Shown piece by piece: positions 44,525 through 56,096 of a stretch of DNA of 64,000 nt. Position numbers and translations under genes: made by a program. Below the pieces are notes generated by a model. That model saw only the letters and a program-made list of their open reading frames with translations, searched no databases and was not told the origin of the DNA. Source of the DNA: Mytilinidion resinicola (Eukaryota; Ascomycota; Dothideomycetes; Mytilinidiales; Mytilinidiaceae); assembly GCF_010093595.1 (NCBI RefSeq), contig NW_022985461.1:528999-592998 (forward strand), in the 5' to 3' direction. The stretch's first letter is position 1, and every line of letters begins with the position of its first letter.

Positions 44525-46149
44525 ATGAATCCCAGCTCGGCCACCGCACCGAACACGAACGAGTACGCGGGAGGTAGGACACCCACCACACTATACATCC
44601 AAACTATTTCACTAACTCTGCGACAGACGAAATCTCAGCGATCGTCCTCGACCCGGGCTACTCCTCGACCCGCGCCGGATTCGCCGGCGAAGACATCCCC
44701 AAATCCGTCATCCCCAGCTACTACGGCATTGCGCCCACCGCCTCAGGCTCGTCCCAATACCTTTTCGGCGAAAATTCGATTCACAACCCGCTCCCGAACC
44801 TCGAAATCAAGAACCCATGGAGCTCGGACGGCATAGTCGAGGATTGGGACACGGCGACGAAGCTGTGGGAGTATGCGATCACGTCGCGCTTGACGGGGCA
44901 GCGGCCCACCGACCCCACCAAGAACGGGCTGAATGATGGCACAAATGGCGAGGAGAATGGGCAGATGGATGTGGATATGGATGGGCTGGATGATGCGGAG
45001 AAGCCGCTTGCCGAGAGCCCGCTGCTCATGACAGAGCCAGGCTTGAGCTCGGCTAAGGCGCGGGAGAAGTATATTGAGATTGCGATGGAAGATTGGGGGA
45101 CTCCGGCATTCTATCTGGGGAAGACTGGGGTACTGGCCGCGTAGGTGCGAATCATCACGGGCAGCTGAAGGCGGTATACTGATATTTGAGATAGATTTGC
45201 TTCGGGGAAGGCTTCAGGCATCGTCATTGATATTGGAGCCTCCACGACGACGGTCACACCCATTGTGGATGGGCTGGTGCTCAAGAAAGGTACGATGCCC
45301 CATAAGCTATGGGAATGCAGGTCTAACAAAGCTTCAGGTGTCCAGAAATCCCCACTCGCTGGAAACTACATGTCGAACCAGCTCCGCCTCATCTTCGCGC
45401 AATCGCAACCCCCAGTCCCTCTCACGCCGCACTTCATGGTTGCCTCGAAATCACCCGTCGATGCTGGCGCCCCCGCTCAAGCCATCTACAAGAAATTCGA
45501 GGTCCCCCCAACTGCCTCCTTCCGCAGATTCGAGGAAGAGCGCGTCCTGACCGAGTTCAAAGAGTCGGTGGTAGAGACATGGAACGGACCAAACCGCCTC
45601 AGCGTCCCCGGAACCGAGGAATCGCTAAAGAGTGCGCCGGGCAGGCCATTTGAGATGCCAGATGGGTACAACCAGCTGTTTAGCGCAGAGAGGTTCAAGG
45701 TTGCGGAGGGCTTGTTCGATGCTTCATCGGCGTTGCATGTGAGTACCACCATCTCCCTAGGATATGATCGTGTAAGGCCAGCCCTAACATCAGACTAGGA
45801 CCCCGACAACCCCCGCCCCAAAGACGAACAGACGATCCCCCGCATGGTCCAAGCCGCCATCCACCACATCGATGTCGACCTCCGCCCATTAATTCTCGGT
45901 AACGTCATCATCACTGGCGGCGCGTCGCTCACATACCGCATTATGGATCGCATCAACAACGAGCTTTCGCAAATGTTCCCGGCGCCACGAATCAGGCTCA
46001 TTGCACCTGGAAACACGATCGAGCGCAAGTATGCTGCGTGGATCGGTGGCAGTATCTTGGCGAGTTTGGGCAGTTTCCACCAGCTATGGATCTCGAAGAA
46101 GGAGTACGAGGAGCACGGGCCTAGTATTATCGACAAGAGGATCAAGTGA
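44525..46149 (+). CDS. ARP4: Actin-related protein 4 (ARP4)
   Basis: Nuclear actin-related protein shared by the NuA4, SWR1 and INO80 chromatin complexes. Exons are 44525-44573, 44627-45140, 45195-45289, 45338-45738 and 45799-46149, 469 residues. The actin fold starts [20 protein letters not shown] and has [19 protein letters not shown] negatively charged insert lies near residues 130-155. The C-terminal hallmark of ARP4 is [40 protein letters not shown] and [14 protein letters not shown]. Intron 45290-45337 is 48 nt, in frame and without a stop, so retention would add 16 residues; the family alignment (LKKG to VQKSPLAGN) favours removal. Confidence 0.93.
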
Positions 46150-46465
46150 GTGGCTTTCGGGTTTCGTCTTTACTATGGTAGGCTCAAAAGGGACTGGATT
46201 TGGTTCCTCAATTTGGCGTAGGGCACAGGTAAGGGGCAGTGGAAAAGAAATCGTTTCATTTCCTCTATCTTTGTAGCACGTATGTAGCTCGTAAAGAATA
46301 GCATTGGACTACATGCTTCGAGCATTCATGATTGCAATATTACGAACTGTTGACCTGCTCTTCTACCGCTGGATAGACTGAAAGCATGATCGTCGCCCAA
46401 ACGCCCAGTGTACACTGCTTTCATCACCGTCCACTCCTCTCATCCCCTACCTCGACCTGACCCAC
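46150..46465. other. Convergent intergenic region, ARP4 to PUP1
   Basis: 316 bp of 3' flanks; no gene. Confidence 0.4.
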
Positions 46466-47379
46466 CTACGAGTCCACATCCATGACCTCCCCAACCCCCG
46501 CCACGCTCTGCTCATCCAACTCGTGCACCGTAACATACTTACTAATCTCCTCCCGCGTAATCACCTTCTCATTCAACACGGCTGTCGTGCCCCGCTTGAA
46601 CCGATAATTCCGCGCCTTGCTCTCCCGCACATTCGGCGTGATGTAATTCCGCATCAGCGTCGTCTTCTCCGCCGTGATCACGCACACGTCCACATTGCTC
46701 CCGCTGCCCAGGTCGTTGAAGATACCCGCCTGGATCGCGTCCGCGCACAGCTTCACCGCGTCGTCCTTGCTCAGCGCGCTCTTCCACTGCGTCTCGAAGA
46801 CGGACATGGCGGCGAGCGAGCCCGAGCCCATGGTCACGTAGGGGAGTTTGTCGGTGGACCCGTGCGCGTGCACGGTGAAGAGGTGCGCGCCCGTGGGGTC
46901 GACGCCCGCCACGACGAGGTAGGCGCCGATGTGGCCTTGGTAGCGGAAGAGGTGCTGCTTCAGCATCGTCATGCAGGTTACGACGCGGGGCTTGCGGCCC
47001 GTGGAGAGCGCGTGCAGCTCGAGGTTGGAGGAGATGATGGCGGTCGTGAATTCGGTGTCGGCAGCGGTGCCAGCGCCGGCGCACCAGATTTGGGGGGCGA
47101 TGTAGTGAAGTTTTTCGCAGTTCTAATAGGTAGAGAAAGATTGTTAGTATAGATGGAGGAGGAATGGGGGAGGGGAGGGTCGAGGCTGGGAGGTGGTGTA
47201 CGGACCTTGTCTGCTACGATGGGCCCGCTGGTTGCTCGTGTGTCGGCGGCAATCACAACTCCCCCATCGTATATACAGCCGACGATTGTAGTACCGGTGC
47301 TCGTGGCTTTGGGGAGGGGGACGCCCTGGGCGTGCAGAGCAGCATTGCGGTTGTGGTTGGAGAAATCGAAGCCGGGCAT
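46466..47379 (-). CDS. PUP1: 20S proteasome subunit beta-2 (trypsin-like)
   Basis: Catalytic beta-2 subunit of the 20S proteasome. Exons are 47206-47379 and 46466-47122, 276 residues. A propeptide of about 29 residues ([20 protein letters not shown]...) is followed by the autocatalytic site TSTG/TTIVG, which leaves Thr30 as the N-terminal nucleophile. Mature sequence includes [40 protein letters not shown] and [19 protein letters not shown]. The C-terminal arm ([20 protein letters not shown]) is the part that embraces beta-3 in yeast. Donor GTCCGT is unusual but in phase. It is divergent from NUP159. Intact. Confidence 0.95.
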
Positions 47380-47864
47380 GGCGGCGGTGATGTCGGGGGT
47401 TTGAGTTGTTGGTGAGGGTGATGAGGATTCTCTCCGGCTGTCAGAAGCAGTCGAGAGAGGTTAAAGGGAGTATGTAGATGGCTGAGAGGGGGAGTTGGGG
47501 TGATGTATAGTTAGGTGAGGTTGACGTTGCTTGCGAGATGCCTGGAGCTCCCCCGGCGCCTCAAATAATGCCACGTGACTTAGGAACCTCAGAGCAAACC
47601 ACCGCGACGAGACGAATAGCTGCACCCACTGTACGGCTCTGACGCTCTCCTTCACCAGAGCGCAGGCCGCCCCAAAGCTCCGCCATTTTCAACAGAAGCT
47701 TCCAGCTTTTCCGCCCGAGCCCGCCCCGCGGACCGACACGCTCTTTTTCCTCCTCCGTCCACTTCCCCATCGCGCATGTCGACAATCCGCGTCCACTTAT
47801 AAGAAAGACGCCGTCGCGTGAGATTCATCCGGAATACCTACAAGCAAGCATAGCTTTCGCAAAC
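47380..47864. promoter_or_regulatory. Shared divergent promoter, PUP1 and NUP159
   Basis: 485 bp between start codons, with CACGTGA at 47572-47578. Confidence 0.5.
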
Positions 47865-50800
47865 ATGACCGCCCAAGTTCAGCTGGGGCCTGAGCTAGAG
47901 TCTCTGGACGACATAGAGGTACTTGATTTCTCTAGAATGCGCAGAGGCTTTGCTAACACTGCATCGCAGACACTTGCTTTCGCTGGCTTGAAAGGCGACA
48001 AGAAGCTCAAACTCCTGCCGACACCTTGGCCAGAGAATAGCCTGCCTCCTCCAACTTCGTCCCTCTTCAGTATCGCATCAAGAACCGGTATACTCGCAGC
48101 AGCTGGCCCAGACGTGCTTGTTATTGCTACCACAAAATCTGTGCGCGACACGCTCTCTGGCAATGGAGAAGACGTCGAGGGTGCGACTGGTGTGAAGGCG
48201 TTCACTCCCCAGGTCACCATCCCGCTTCCACGCCTCTCCCAGGTCGCATTCTCAAGCAACGAGAGCTTCTTGGTGGTGTCTGCAGAGCAAGGCGGAGGAC
48301 TGGCTGTCTATGAGGTCCCGAAGCTTCAGCAGCTGAACCCCCAGCCTGCGTTTCAAATCCCAACAAATAGCACATCGGTCCGAGCCCTGATACCAAACCC
48401 AGCACCTGAATTTGAAGATCTGTTCTCCATTGTGCTTACCGATGGCACTCTGCTGCTGGCGCATTTGAGGGAGCAGAAACTTGTTCAAGGACCGACAGGA
48501 GATACTGTGCTGCATCGGAATGTGAGCTCCATTTCGTGGAGTGCTAGGGGCAAACAGCTTGTTGCAGGCCTGGGAGATGGGACAGCTGTACAAATCAAGC
48601 AAGATGGGTCTATCGTGGCACAGATCCCGCGACCTCCTGAGATAGGTGCCGATAATCATGGTAAGAACCGTCTATCTTGTTCTCTATGGGCTTTGCTAAT
48701 GTATGATAGTTGTTTCCATATATTGGCTCGACAACGATACGTTCTTCGTTACCCATTGTCCCACACAGAGACTGCCGGAGGAAGTACCCGAGCCTACTCA
48801 CCACATCATGACCACGGATACAAGTCGAGCGAACTTCACCTTCTCGAAAATTGGCGAAGAGCCCTGCTTTCCTGTGCTCGATGGCAAGCGCGGATATCCA
48901 TACCATTACTTTCTCACTCGACTACGAAGATGGGGCCAGCTAACTGATCTCCTCATTCTGATATCTACTGACGGTACTGATGTCGGCACATTGACGAATT
49001 CAGCGAAACCTTTGGCACCGGGTGCTGCTGTCAATGTCTATACCGTCACGAGACTGGAAGATTCACGACGGGCGATGGTCCCCCCTGAAATATTCTCCGA
49101 CGACGCTAAGAGCGGAATGCTTTCTGATTCCTCAGTCATCGGTGTAGCGTTGGACCTCTCGGCTACCGATGTGGTTCTTGGACCTATCCCCAAGGAAGAA
49201 GAGATTAACCAATCGTCTACTCCTCTACCCGCATTTATGCTTCTGAACCACGAGGGTATCTTGTGTGCATGGTGGGTTGTATACAACGACTCTATCAAAG
49301 AGGGCACAGCGTATCCTGGTCTCATTGCTGCGAGCGGTGCCACACCAGCCACAGCCGTCACATCAACACCTACAAATCCAGCTGAGGAAACACCAAAGCC
49401 CCTATCCCAGCCATCCGGATTTGGAACAGTCGGCGGAGGATTCGCAAAACCAGCCACGCCAGCTTTTGGTGCCGGTGGATTTGGAACTCCTTCAGGCGGA
49501 GCTAAGTTTGGCCAGTCAGCATTCCCATCCTCAACACCACTCGGCATCCCTGCTGCCCTGGGTTTTGGAAAGCCTTCCTTTGGCTCTGTCGCTACTCCAG
49601 CATTTGGCTCTACTGCTACTCCGGCATTTGGCTCTACTGCTACTCCGGCATTTGGCTCTACTGGAGGTATTGGAAATCGGGCCTCGCCATGGGCAGCACA
49701 GGCAGCAACTCCACAAAAGTTCGATGCCCCTCAGGGTGGCTTCGCAAGCTTTGGTGGAGCAGCGTCTGGCTTCGGAAAATTGGCCTCCAACACTCCATCA
49801 CAGTCTCCATTTGCGGCTGCAGGGAATGCCCCGATATCCGGATTTGGTGCTCTAGGACAATCAAAGCCCGGATCGTTGTTTGGCCAAAAGGCTGAACCGA
49901 CTAGCTTCACTGGCACTACGAAGGATAGCTTTGGGTCTACAGTCACTATTGGATCTAGCTTTGGAGGTGGCGCGACTCCTTCGTCATGGGCTCAGACTCC
50001 GGCACAACCGCCATCCCTGTTTGGAGGAGCTCAGACGTCTTCTTTTGCCTCCACTAATGTCTCCAGCATGGGAGATTCGGACGACGCGCAAAATCGGGAG
50101 CGGGATGAGGCTACACCCACGCCGCAAGTACCGCCAACACAACCGCAGGGACTGTTCGCTGGTGGTGGTTTCAAGCTTGGCTCTTCATTCCAAGGCGATG
50201 GATCAGCCAAGGATGATCTCCCTAAGCCCCGACAACCGTCTTCTTCGTCCCTCTTTGGAGGTAGTTTCTTAAGTGGCGTGGACAGCAAACCGAAAGAGCC
50301 TGCTACGCCTGTCAGAGGGGAGGAGTTGAGTCCACCTAGATCTGGCGAGGCTTCCACCACCCCGGCGTCTCAACCAACATTCCAGTCTATCAACGAACCG
50401 TCCCTTTTCGGTGGCTTGCCGTCAACTACTCCATCTCATACACCGGCAAAGGAGCCACCTAAACCAGCACAGACACCGGCAGCTCCGTCTCCACCAGAAT
50501 CTCCAGGTGGCGAAGATGCTCCCCTTCCTCCAGATCCTATGACATTCAAACCAAAAGAGACCAATAATGACGACTTGCCTCCAATAGCGGGAAGCCCACC
50601 GGTCCAGGTTGAAGCTCCGGACTCGTCGCCAATTTCGTCGCCGGAGTCATCGAGTCGTGGAAGCGACGGTGATATCTCGGTCGAGGAACAGGAAGATACA
50701 GAAGAAGAAGAGCCTGCTTCCAACCATCGACTGCCAGCGCAGAAGCCAACATGGTCGTTTGGCCAGTCTGGATTAGGCCAGTCGCCTCAAATCCCACCTC

Positions 50801-52233
50801 AAGCTCCTACGCCTCCCGTCAAATCCGGAACCTCTTCTAGATCTCGAGATCAATCCAGGAGTCCATCGCGCTCTCCAGTTCGAAACCTCTTCCAACAGTC
50901 TTCGACTCCAGCCGGTAATCCTTTTGCAACCCAAAAGTCAGTGTTATTCCCTCCAACGACCCGACCGCAGGACTCTCTACGTTCCCCAAGCCCCCAACGA
51001 TCCGCGTCGACGTCTGTACTTGGTCACCACCAGAAGTCTTCTAGGACAGCCAGCCCGTTCGCTGTGCCGGCGGCCCAGCCACCGCCTCAACCACCTGCTC
51101 CGGCGCCTGAAGTATCTGACCTGTTCGACGACGAGGACGACCGCATTCGCCAGGAACTAAAGTCCGAGCTCGTCCCCAACCGTCGCCTCGACCCATTCGT
51201 CGCCCACCAGAACTACACGGGCGGCTCCGAAACAAAGACCGGCGTCCCCGCCCAAATCGAGACCGTCTACCGCGACATCAACAGCATGATCGACACCCTC
51301 GGCCTCAACGCGCGCTCCCTCGCCTCATTCGTCAAATACCACGATGAGTCAAGCCGCGGAGACGAAATCACTCGGGAAGATCTCGACAAAGCGCTCGATG
51401 AGGGCGAGGACGGCGACTGGGACTCCGCCTGGTGTCTCGCCGAAATCGACCAGCTGAAGGTCTTGGAGGACGAGATGGGCAAGCAACTTAAGGAGGGACG
51501 TCTGACACAGGTCCACGACAAACTCCTCCAGCTCGCCGGCCTGTCGCAGGACGTCCACAAACTCCGCGCCCGAGTCGCGGACGTCAAGCTCCAGATCCAA
51601 GCCCGCAACGACCCCGCCTCCCTCGAGCGCCTGCGCCTCCAACCCCTCTCCGCCGACGTCGCGAAGATGCAGCAGGAGCTCCGCGACTCCTTCGCCGCGC
51701 TCCTCAAGCGCCTCGCGACGGCGGAGGAAGAAGTCGTGCTCCTCCGCGCGAAAATCGCGGGTGCCGGTAAAGGCGGCCGGGGAGCGAGGATGCAGGTGCC
51801 GACGGTTGAAGCCGTGACCCGCACGATCGAGAAGATGACGGCGATGGTCAGTAAGAAAAGCATCGATATTGATGTGCTGGAGAACGCGGTGCGGAAGCTT
51901 AATATCAAAGAGCGAGTGGGGACAGCGGGGCACAGGGCGTCGACGAGAGGCAGGGAGAGGGAGGGGAGTCCGTTTGCGACGCCGCCGCGGGGTAGTAATG
52001 GGGTGGTGGCGTTGAGGGGGAGTTTGAGGGAGAATACGACGACGGGGCGGTATGGGCTGTTTGATACGCCTGACAGCACGCCGCAGAAGAATGGGAATGG
52101 TGGGGGGGAAGGGGTTAGTAGGGAGGCGGTTAGGGTGTTTGCGGAGAAGAAGGCGACGAGGAGGAAGTTGGGGGAGTTTTTGGCGAGGGCGGTGGGGGAG
52201 AGGGGGACGAAGGTTACGCATGTGGGTGCGTAG
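47865..52233 (+). CDS. NUP159: Nucleoporin NUP159 (cytoplasmic FG nucleoporin)
   Basis: Cytoplasmic-face nuclear pore protein that recruits the DEAD-box helicase Dbp5 for mRNA export. Exons are 47865-47918, 47970-48660 and 48710-52233, 1,422 residues. Residues 1 to about 445 form the N-terminal beta-propeller (TLAFAGLKGDKKLKLLPTPW, then SSISWSARGKQLVAGLGDGT). An FG-repeat region follows to about 1,050 (repeated PAFGST, GFGKP and SLFGG), with an acidic, Pro/Ser-rich part. A coiled coil lies at about 1,100-1,310 (QIETVYRDINSMIDTLGLNA, LKVLEDEMGKQLKEGR). The first intron (47919-47969, 51 nt) is in frame and stop-free, but its removal restores IE-TLAFAGL, as in the family. Intact. Confidence 0.9.
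49591..49662 (+). repeat. 24-bp tandem repeat coding FG units in NUP159
   Basis: Three copies of GCTACTCCxGCATTTGGCTC plus TACT, each encoding ATPAFGST. The copies differ at one or two bases. This is a recent expansion within the FG domain. Confidence 0.8.
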
Positions 52234-52624
52234 GGGGTGTTGAGAGGTTTGGCGATTTGATGCTTGTGGGTTGAGAAGATATTGAAATTGGGGAAACCAG
52301 GCTTGGTTTTTGTGGCTTTTGTAGGATAGCGACGATGAATGGCGGATATGCTTGCTACAAATCCACGAGAAGAGTATCATTGTGTTTATGATATTTTGAG
52401 GTTCTATGAGATAAAATCTTGCCGCACAACGACGTCACTACATAGGAGATTTGAGAAGTAGATGTTCAATTAGACGGGACGGGGAATTCCTCCCACATCT
52501 CCAGCGCTTTTAACACGAAAACTACCACCATCCTCCAGAATCTAACTCAAAAATCCTAAACTCCACCAATCCCGGCTCTAGGTATAAAGAAGAAGAAACA
52601 GGACCCAGCAACTCTCACCCACTC
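52234..52624. other. Convergent intergenic region, NUP159 to pantothenate kinase
   Basis: 391 bp of 3' flanks; no gene. Confidence 0.4.
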
Positions 52625-54361
52625 TCACCTCCCCCACACAGGCCCATTCCCATCCCTCCCCTCAAACCCCTCCCCCGGTAGCGGTCCGCCATCCATACTC
52701 CCCCGCCTCCCCCAATTCCTCGGCTGTCTCTTCAGAAACGCACCCACGGCGCCTAGATACCCCTCGTGCCTTAGGAAATACGCCTTCTTCTCGCCTTTAC
52801 TCCAGAACTTGATCGCATAGCTCAGCGTATTCATGGTCTGGTAATGCCCCCCTATAAAACTCCCGCCGAAGTAGATGTGCTCCAGGTTATGCGCCGACGC
52901 GTGCAGATACGCGATCTGCCCGATATTATTCGACACGGCGTACAGCAGCGAGCGCGAGATATCCTCGGCCTTGAACTTGGTATTGCCGACGTTTATCGGA
53001 TCCGCGGAGGTGGGGTCCAGCGGCGAGGACGCGGAGGGGTGTTCGTGATCCCCGTTGGCCAGGCCGCCGTGGTCTTCGGCTTCGCGCTCGGCGGCGCGCT
53101 TCATTTTGTAGACTTTGCCGAAGGAGCTGGCGATGGCGGTGCTCTTGAGGCCGATTTTGTTGTAGTCCATGCCGTAGATGTCGCCGACGAGCATGTCGAC
53201 GGCCGTGTTGTCGCCCTTTTCGGCTAGCTTGAGCATGTCGTCGAAGTTGCGGGCGCCGGTTAGGAGGGAGAGTAGACCCCATAGTGTGCCACCGCCGAGG
53301 GATGTACCGCCAATGCGAGTGTATTGCCGTGGGCCGGAGACTTTGATCATAGAGACGCCGGAGCCGATGTTGACGAGGAGGTAGGGGTAGATTGTTTTGG
53401 AGGGGGGCGAGGCGACGAAGGACATGGGGTTGGCTTCGGAGTAGGTGAAGACTTCGGAGGGGATTTCGGTGATGAAGAAGTCGAGGCCTGGACAGGAATT
53501 AGCACCAATTCGTAACTGATACTCAATCGTTTCTCCAGAAGCTCCTGGTTAAGCTTCTGAAGTTCGAGAGATTCGAGAACGTACCTATTATTAAACACTC
53601 CATCTCATCCTCCCGCAGCACCTCTACCTTTAACGCTTCCCGTATCTTGTCGTAGTACTTGAACGCACCACCACCTGTCGCCATCACACATAGATCCTTT
53701 GGTTTCGAGCCATTCTGCGTCTGATGCTCCGCCTGCAAGTGCCGCATAAACTCGATACATGTATCTATTTTGTCCGTCTCGAACTTGACAAAGTTAAGCC
53801 GGCCACCGATTTCCGAGGACGAGTGTTCGCGCGTGAAGTAGACGAGTTTGGCTAGGGATCCTCCAATCTGCCATACACCACATCAGCTCCATTAATCGTT
53901 TATACCCCTCTCCACAATCCTAAATGCAGCCCCCTTGCAACCTCACCCCGGAAACCCGAACAAGAAGACTGGCTACTCACATCGACAGCAATATGACTAA
54001 CCCCCTGCGTATGATTCGGCAGCCGTATATCCTTCCCATCATGCTCATACCCTCCATCTTCCAGCTCCTGCAGACTCATGCTCGTCTCGCTACTCGGCTC
54101 GCTTGAAGGGGTTGTGCTCCCATTTTCCTCGTCCACGATGAATGCGCCTTGCACGTTTATCCGCACATCACCAGGGTGGCTGATCGCGTCGACAAGCTCT
54201 GGCTGAGTCGTGCGGCGCTTGTGGTTCCGGTATTGCCCGGTTTGTTGGTGTTGGTGTTGTTGTGGCTGTTCGTGTGAGGTCGGGACGGCTTCGGCGGCGG
54301 AGGTGGGGGGAGCGGAGACAGTGGAGGATGGCGCGGAGGAGAGGCTGAGGTCTGGCGGCAT
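52625..54361 (-). CDS. CAB1: Pantothenate kinase (eukaryotic type II)
   Basis: First step of CoA synthesis, ATP-dependent phosphorylation of pantothenate. Exons are 53981-54361, 53585-53867 and 52625-53487, 508 residues. The N-terminal 115 residues are a low-complexity fungal extension (Gln/His-rich). The acetate-kinase/Hsp70-type fold starts VSHIAVDIGGSLAKLVYFTR and has CVMATGGGAFKYYDKIREAL, then YPYLLVNIGSGVSMIKV, RIGGTSLGGGTLWGLLSLLT and EHIYFGGSFIGGH. The start is the ATG at 54361; the in-frame codon at 54379 is GTG. The symbol is that of the single yeast enzyme. Intact. Confidence 0.92.
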
Positions 54362-56096
54362 GGTGAATTGGTCTGCCACCGGAAGTAGAGGCAGAGGTTG
54401 TGAAGGAAGGGGCTGCAGCAGTAAGCTGCCTGAAGTCGAGTCGCTATCCCGATCGTCGCATGTGGAAATTTGGATACGCGTTCAACTCAACCTTGGAACT
54501 CCTCAGTCGCAGTCCCAACGCCTTCTCACGGTTGCATCACAAGTAGTGTCCGGGTCCTTTGTGCGGACTGCTCCATTCGCCCGGCCTGCCTCTTTTAGAG
54601 AAGCGGTCGAGGTCCGCGGGTGCGACGGGTACGGCAAACAGGAGGTATCAGAGTTGCGCGGTAGAGATGGGAATGAGGATGGACCAGCTTGCAAAGAGCC
54701 ATTGGGTGCGAAGTCCGGAGCGCAAACACAACGTCCCGAGGCCATTTATGCTGGGTTTGAGAGCCGATTTGAGGCCCGTTAAGCTCGGCAATGGGCTCGC
54801 TGGTGTCTCGAGTAAGGAGGTGGCAAGCCGAGGGAGCGTACTGAAGCTGTTGAGGTTCCAGCCCGGCCGGCAAACCTTCACTACTTCGTACCTGCATAAT
54901 GGCTGGTCGCGTGACTCTCTCCGGATAGGTAATCATCTAGAAGAATGAACCTTCTGATTACACTTCGCAGGATTACTGATGGACTGGAGCTTCAATTCAA
55001 CAGCTGCTATGGAAGTCTGGGAACAGTGGTATGTCCAGGCGTCTTCTATCAGGACTCCATCTCTCAAGGCTTCAAAGTACCACAATCATTGCAACCATCG
55101 CAACATTTCTTCATCATTTTGTAGCAGTTTGGACTGGATGCAATGCGTAGACAATGCTTGCAGAGCGGCTGAAGGGCTGTGTGGGTAGGAGGTAGGTATT
55201 CATCTTGCGCTCTTCTTAACGTTACATTCCGTATCATCCTCTGCTGTGCTCAATTAAATATCCCAGGAGACAATTCCTCCTCCATTTACTAGCCTCCCAT
55301 CAAAAAATAGGTGGGCTCACTCTCGAGCTTGGATTATTGGATCACGAGCAGCGATGAGCCGACCTTCTTTTCTTCTTTTCTTGCGGCATTCTTCCCCTCG
55401 GCCAAAAAAGACTTATCAACAATCCCAGCGGGGCTCGAACTCCTCACTCTCGACTGGCAAAACAGTTCGGCCGCTCAACTCCCCCTGCGCCTTATGCTAT
55501 AAGGTCGCAATTGTTTACGGGTTCGCTGAACGGCCTACATCTGTATGCTGCTTGGTTAGTATTGGAAGTGCTGGAAATAATAGATATATAAAGTAGCGTT
55601 TGGGGTTGGACCCTGAATTTGAGACCAAAACAGACGCGCCAGAGGGCCGTGCAGACAGTCACGCCCCCGCGGCGCCACCAAGCTCCGGTTCGGGCGGGTT
55701 GAGGTTATAGTCGGATATAGTTTTCAAGGTCCCATTGAGGAATCCTAGGGAGGTGGCAGAGGAGGATACATTAGCTTCTGGCGAGGCACTGTAGGGCTCT
55801 TGCTTTCGTTGGACGCTACTTTTTTTGTTTCCGTCTCCGCAGCTCTTCTACCAATTCAGGTGAGTGAGGATCGTGCGTCTTCTTCCGTAGGCATGTGCTG
55901 ATCACGCTCGAGGTTCATGCTCGCAGACACGAGTCGCTTGTCTGTCCAAAGCCAAGTGAGGTCTTCGGTCTTGAACGTCCAGGCTTTCACCTCACGTCTA
56001 CTCCGCCAGAACACCAACCACCTTTCAACTACACTCACTACAACATACCTTGACTACCAGCTTCAATTCTACGATAGTCGCATAACGCCAGCAATC
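54362..56096. other. Intergenic region with tRNA-like fragment
   Basis: 1.7 kb without a protein gene. Near 55425-55500 the minus strand has D-arm-like (GGCGCAGGGGGAGTTGAGCG), anticodon-arm-like (ACTGTTTTGCCAGT) and T-loop-like (GAGTTCGAGCC) pieces in tRNA order, but no acceptor stem forms. Confidence 0.4.

Noticed and set aside
44525..46149. ARP9 or ARP6 as the identity of the actin-related protein
   Set aside because: The C-terminus with [20 protein letters not shown] and [11 protein letters not shown] is specific to ARP4.
51349..52380. Minus-strand frames of 270-343 residues over NUP159
   Set aside because: GC-rich coding sequence leaves the antisense frames open; the plus-strand coiled coil is clearly the real protein.
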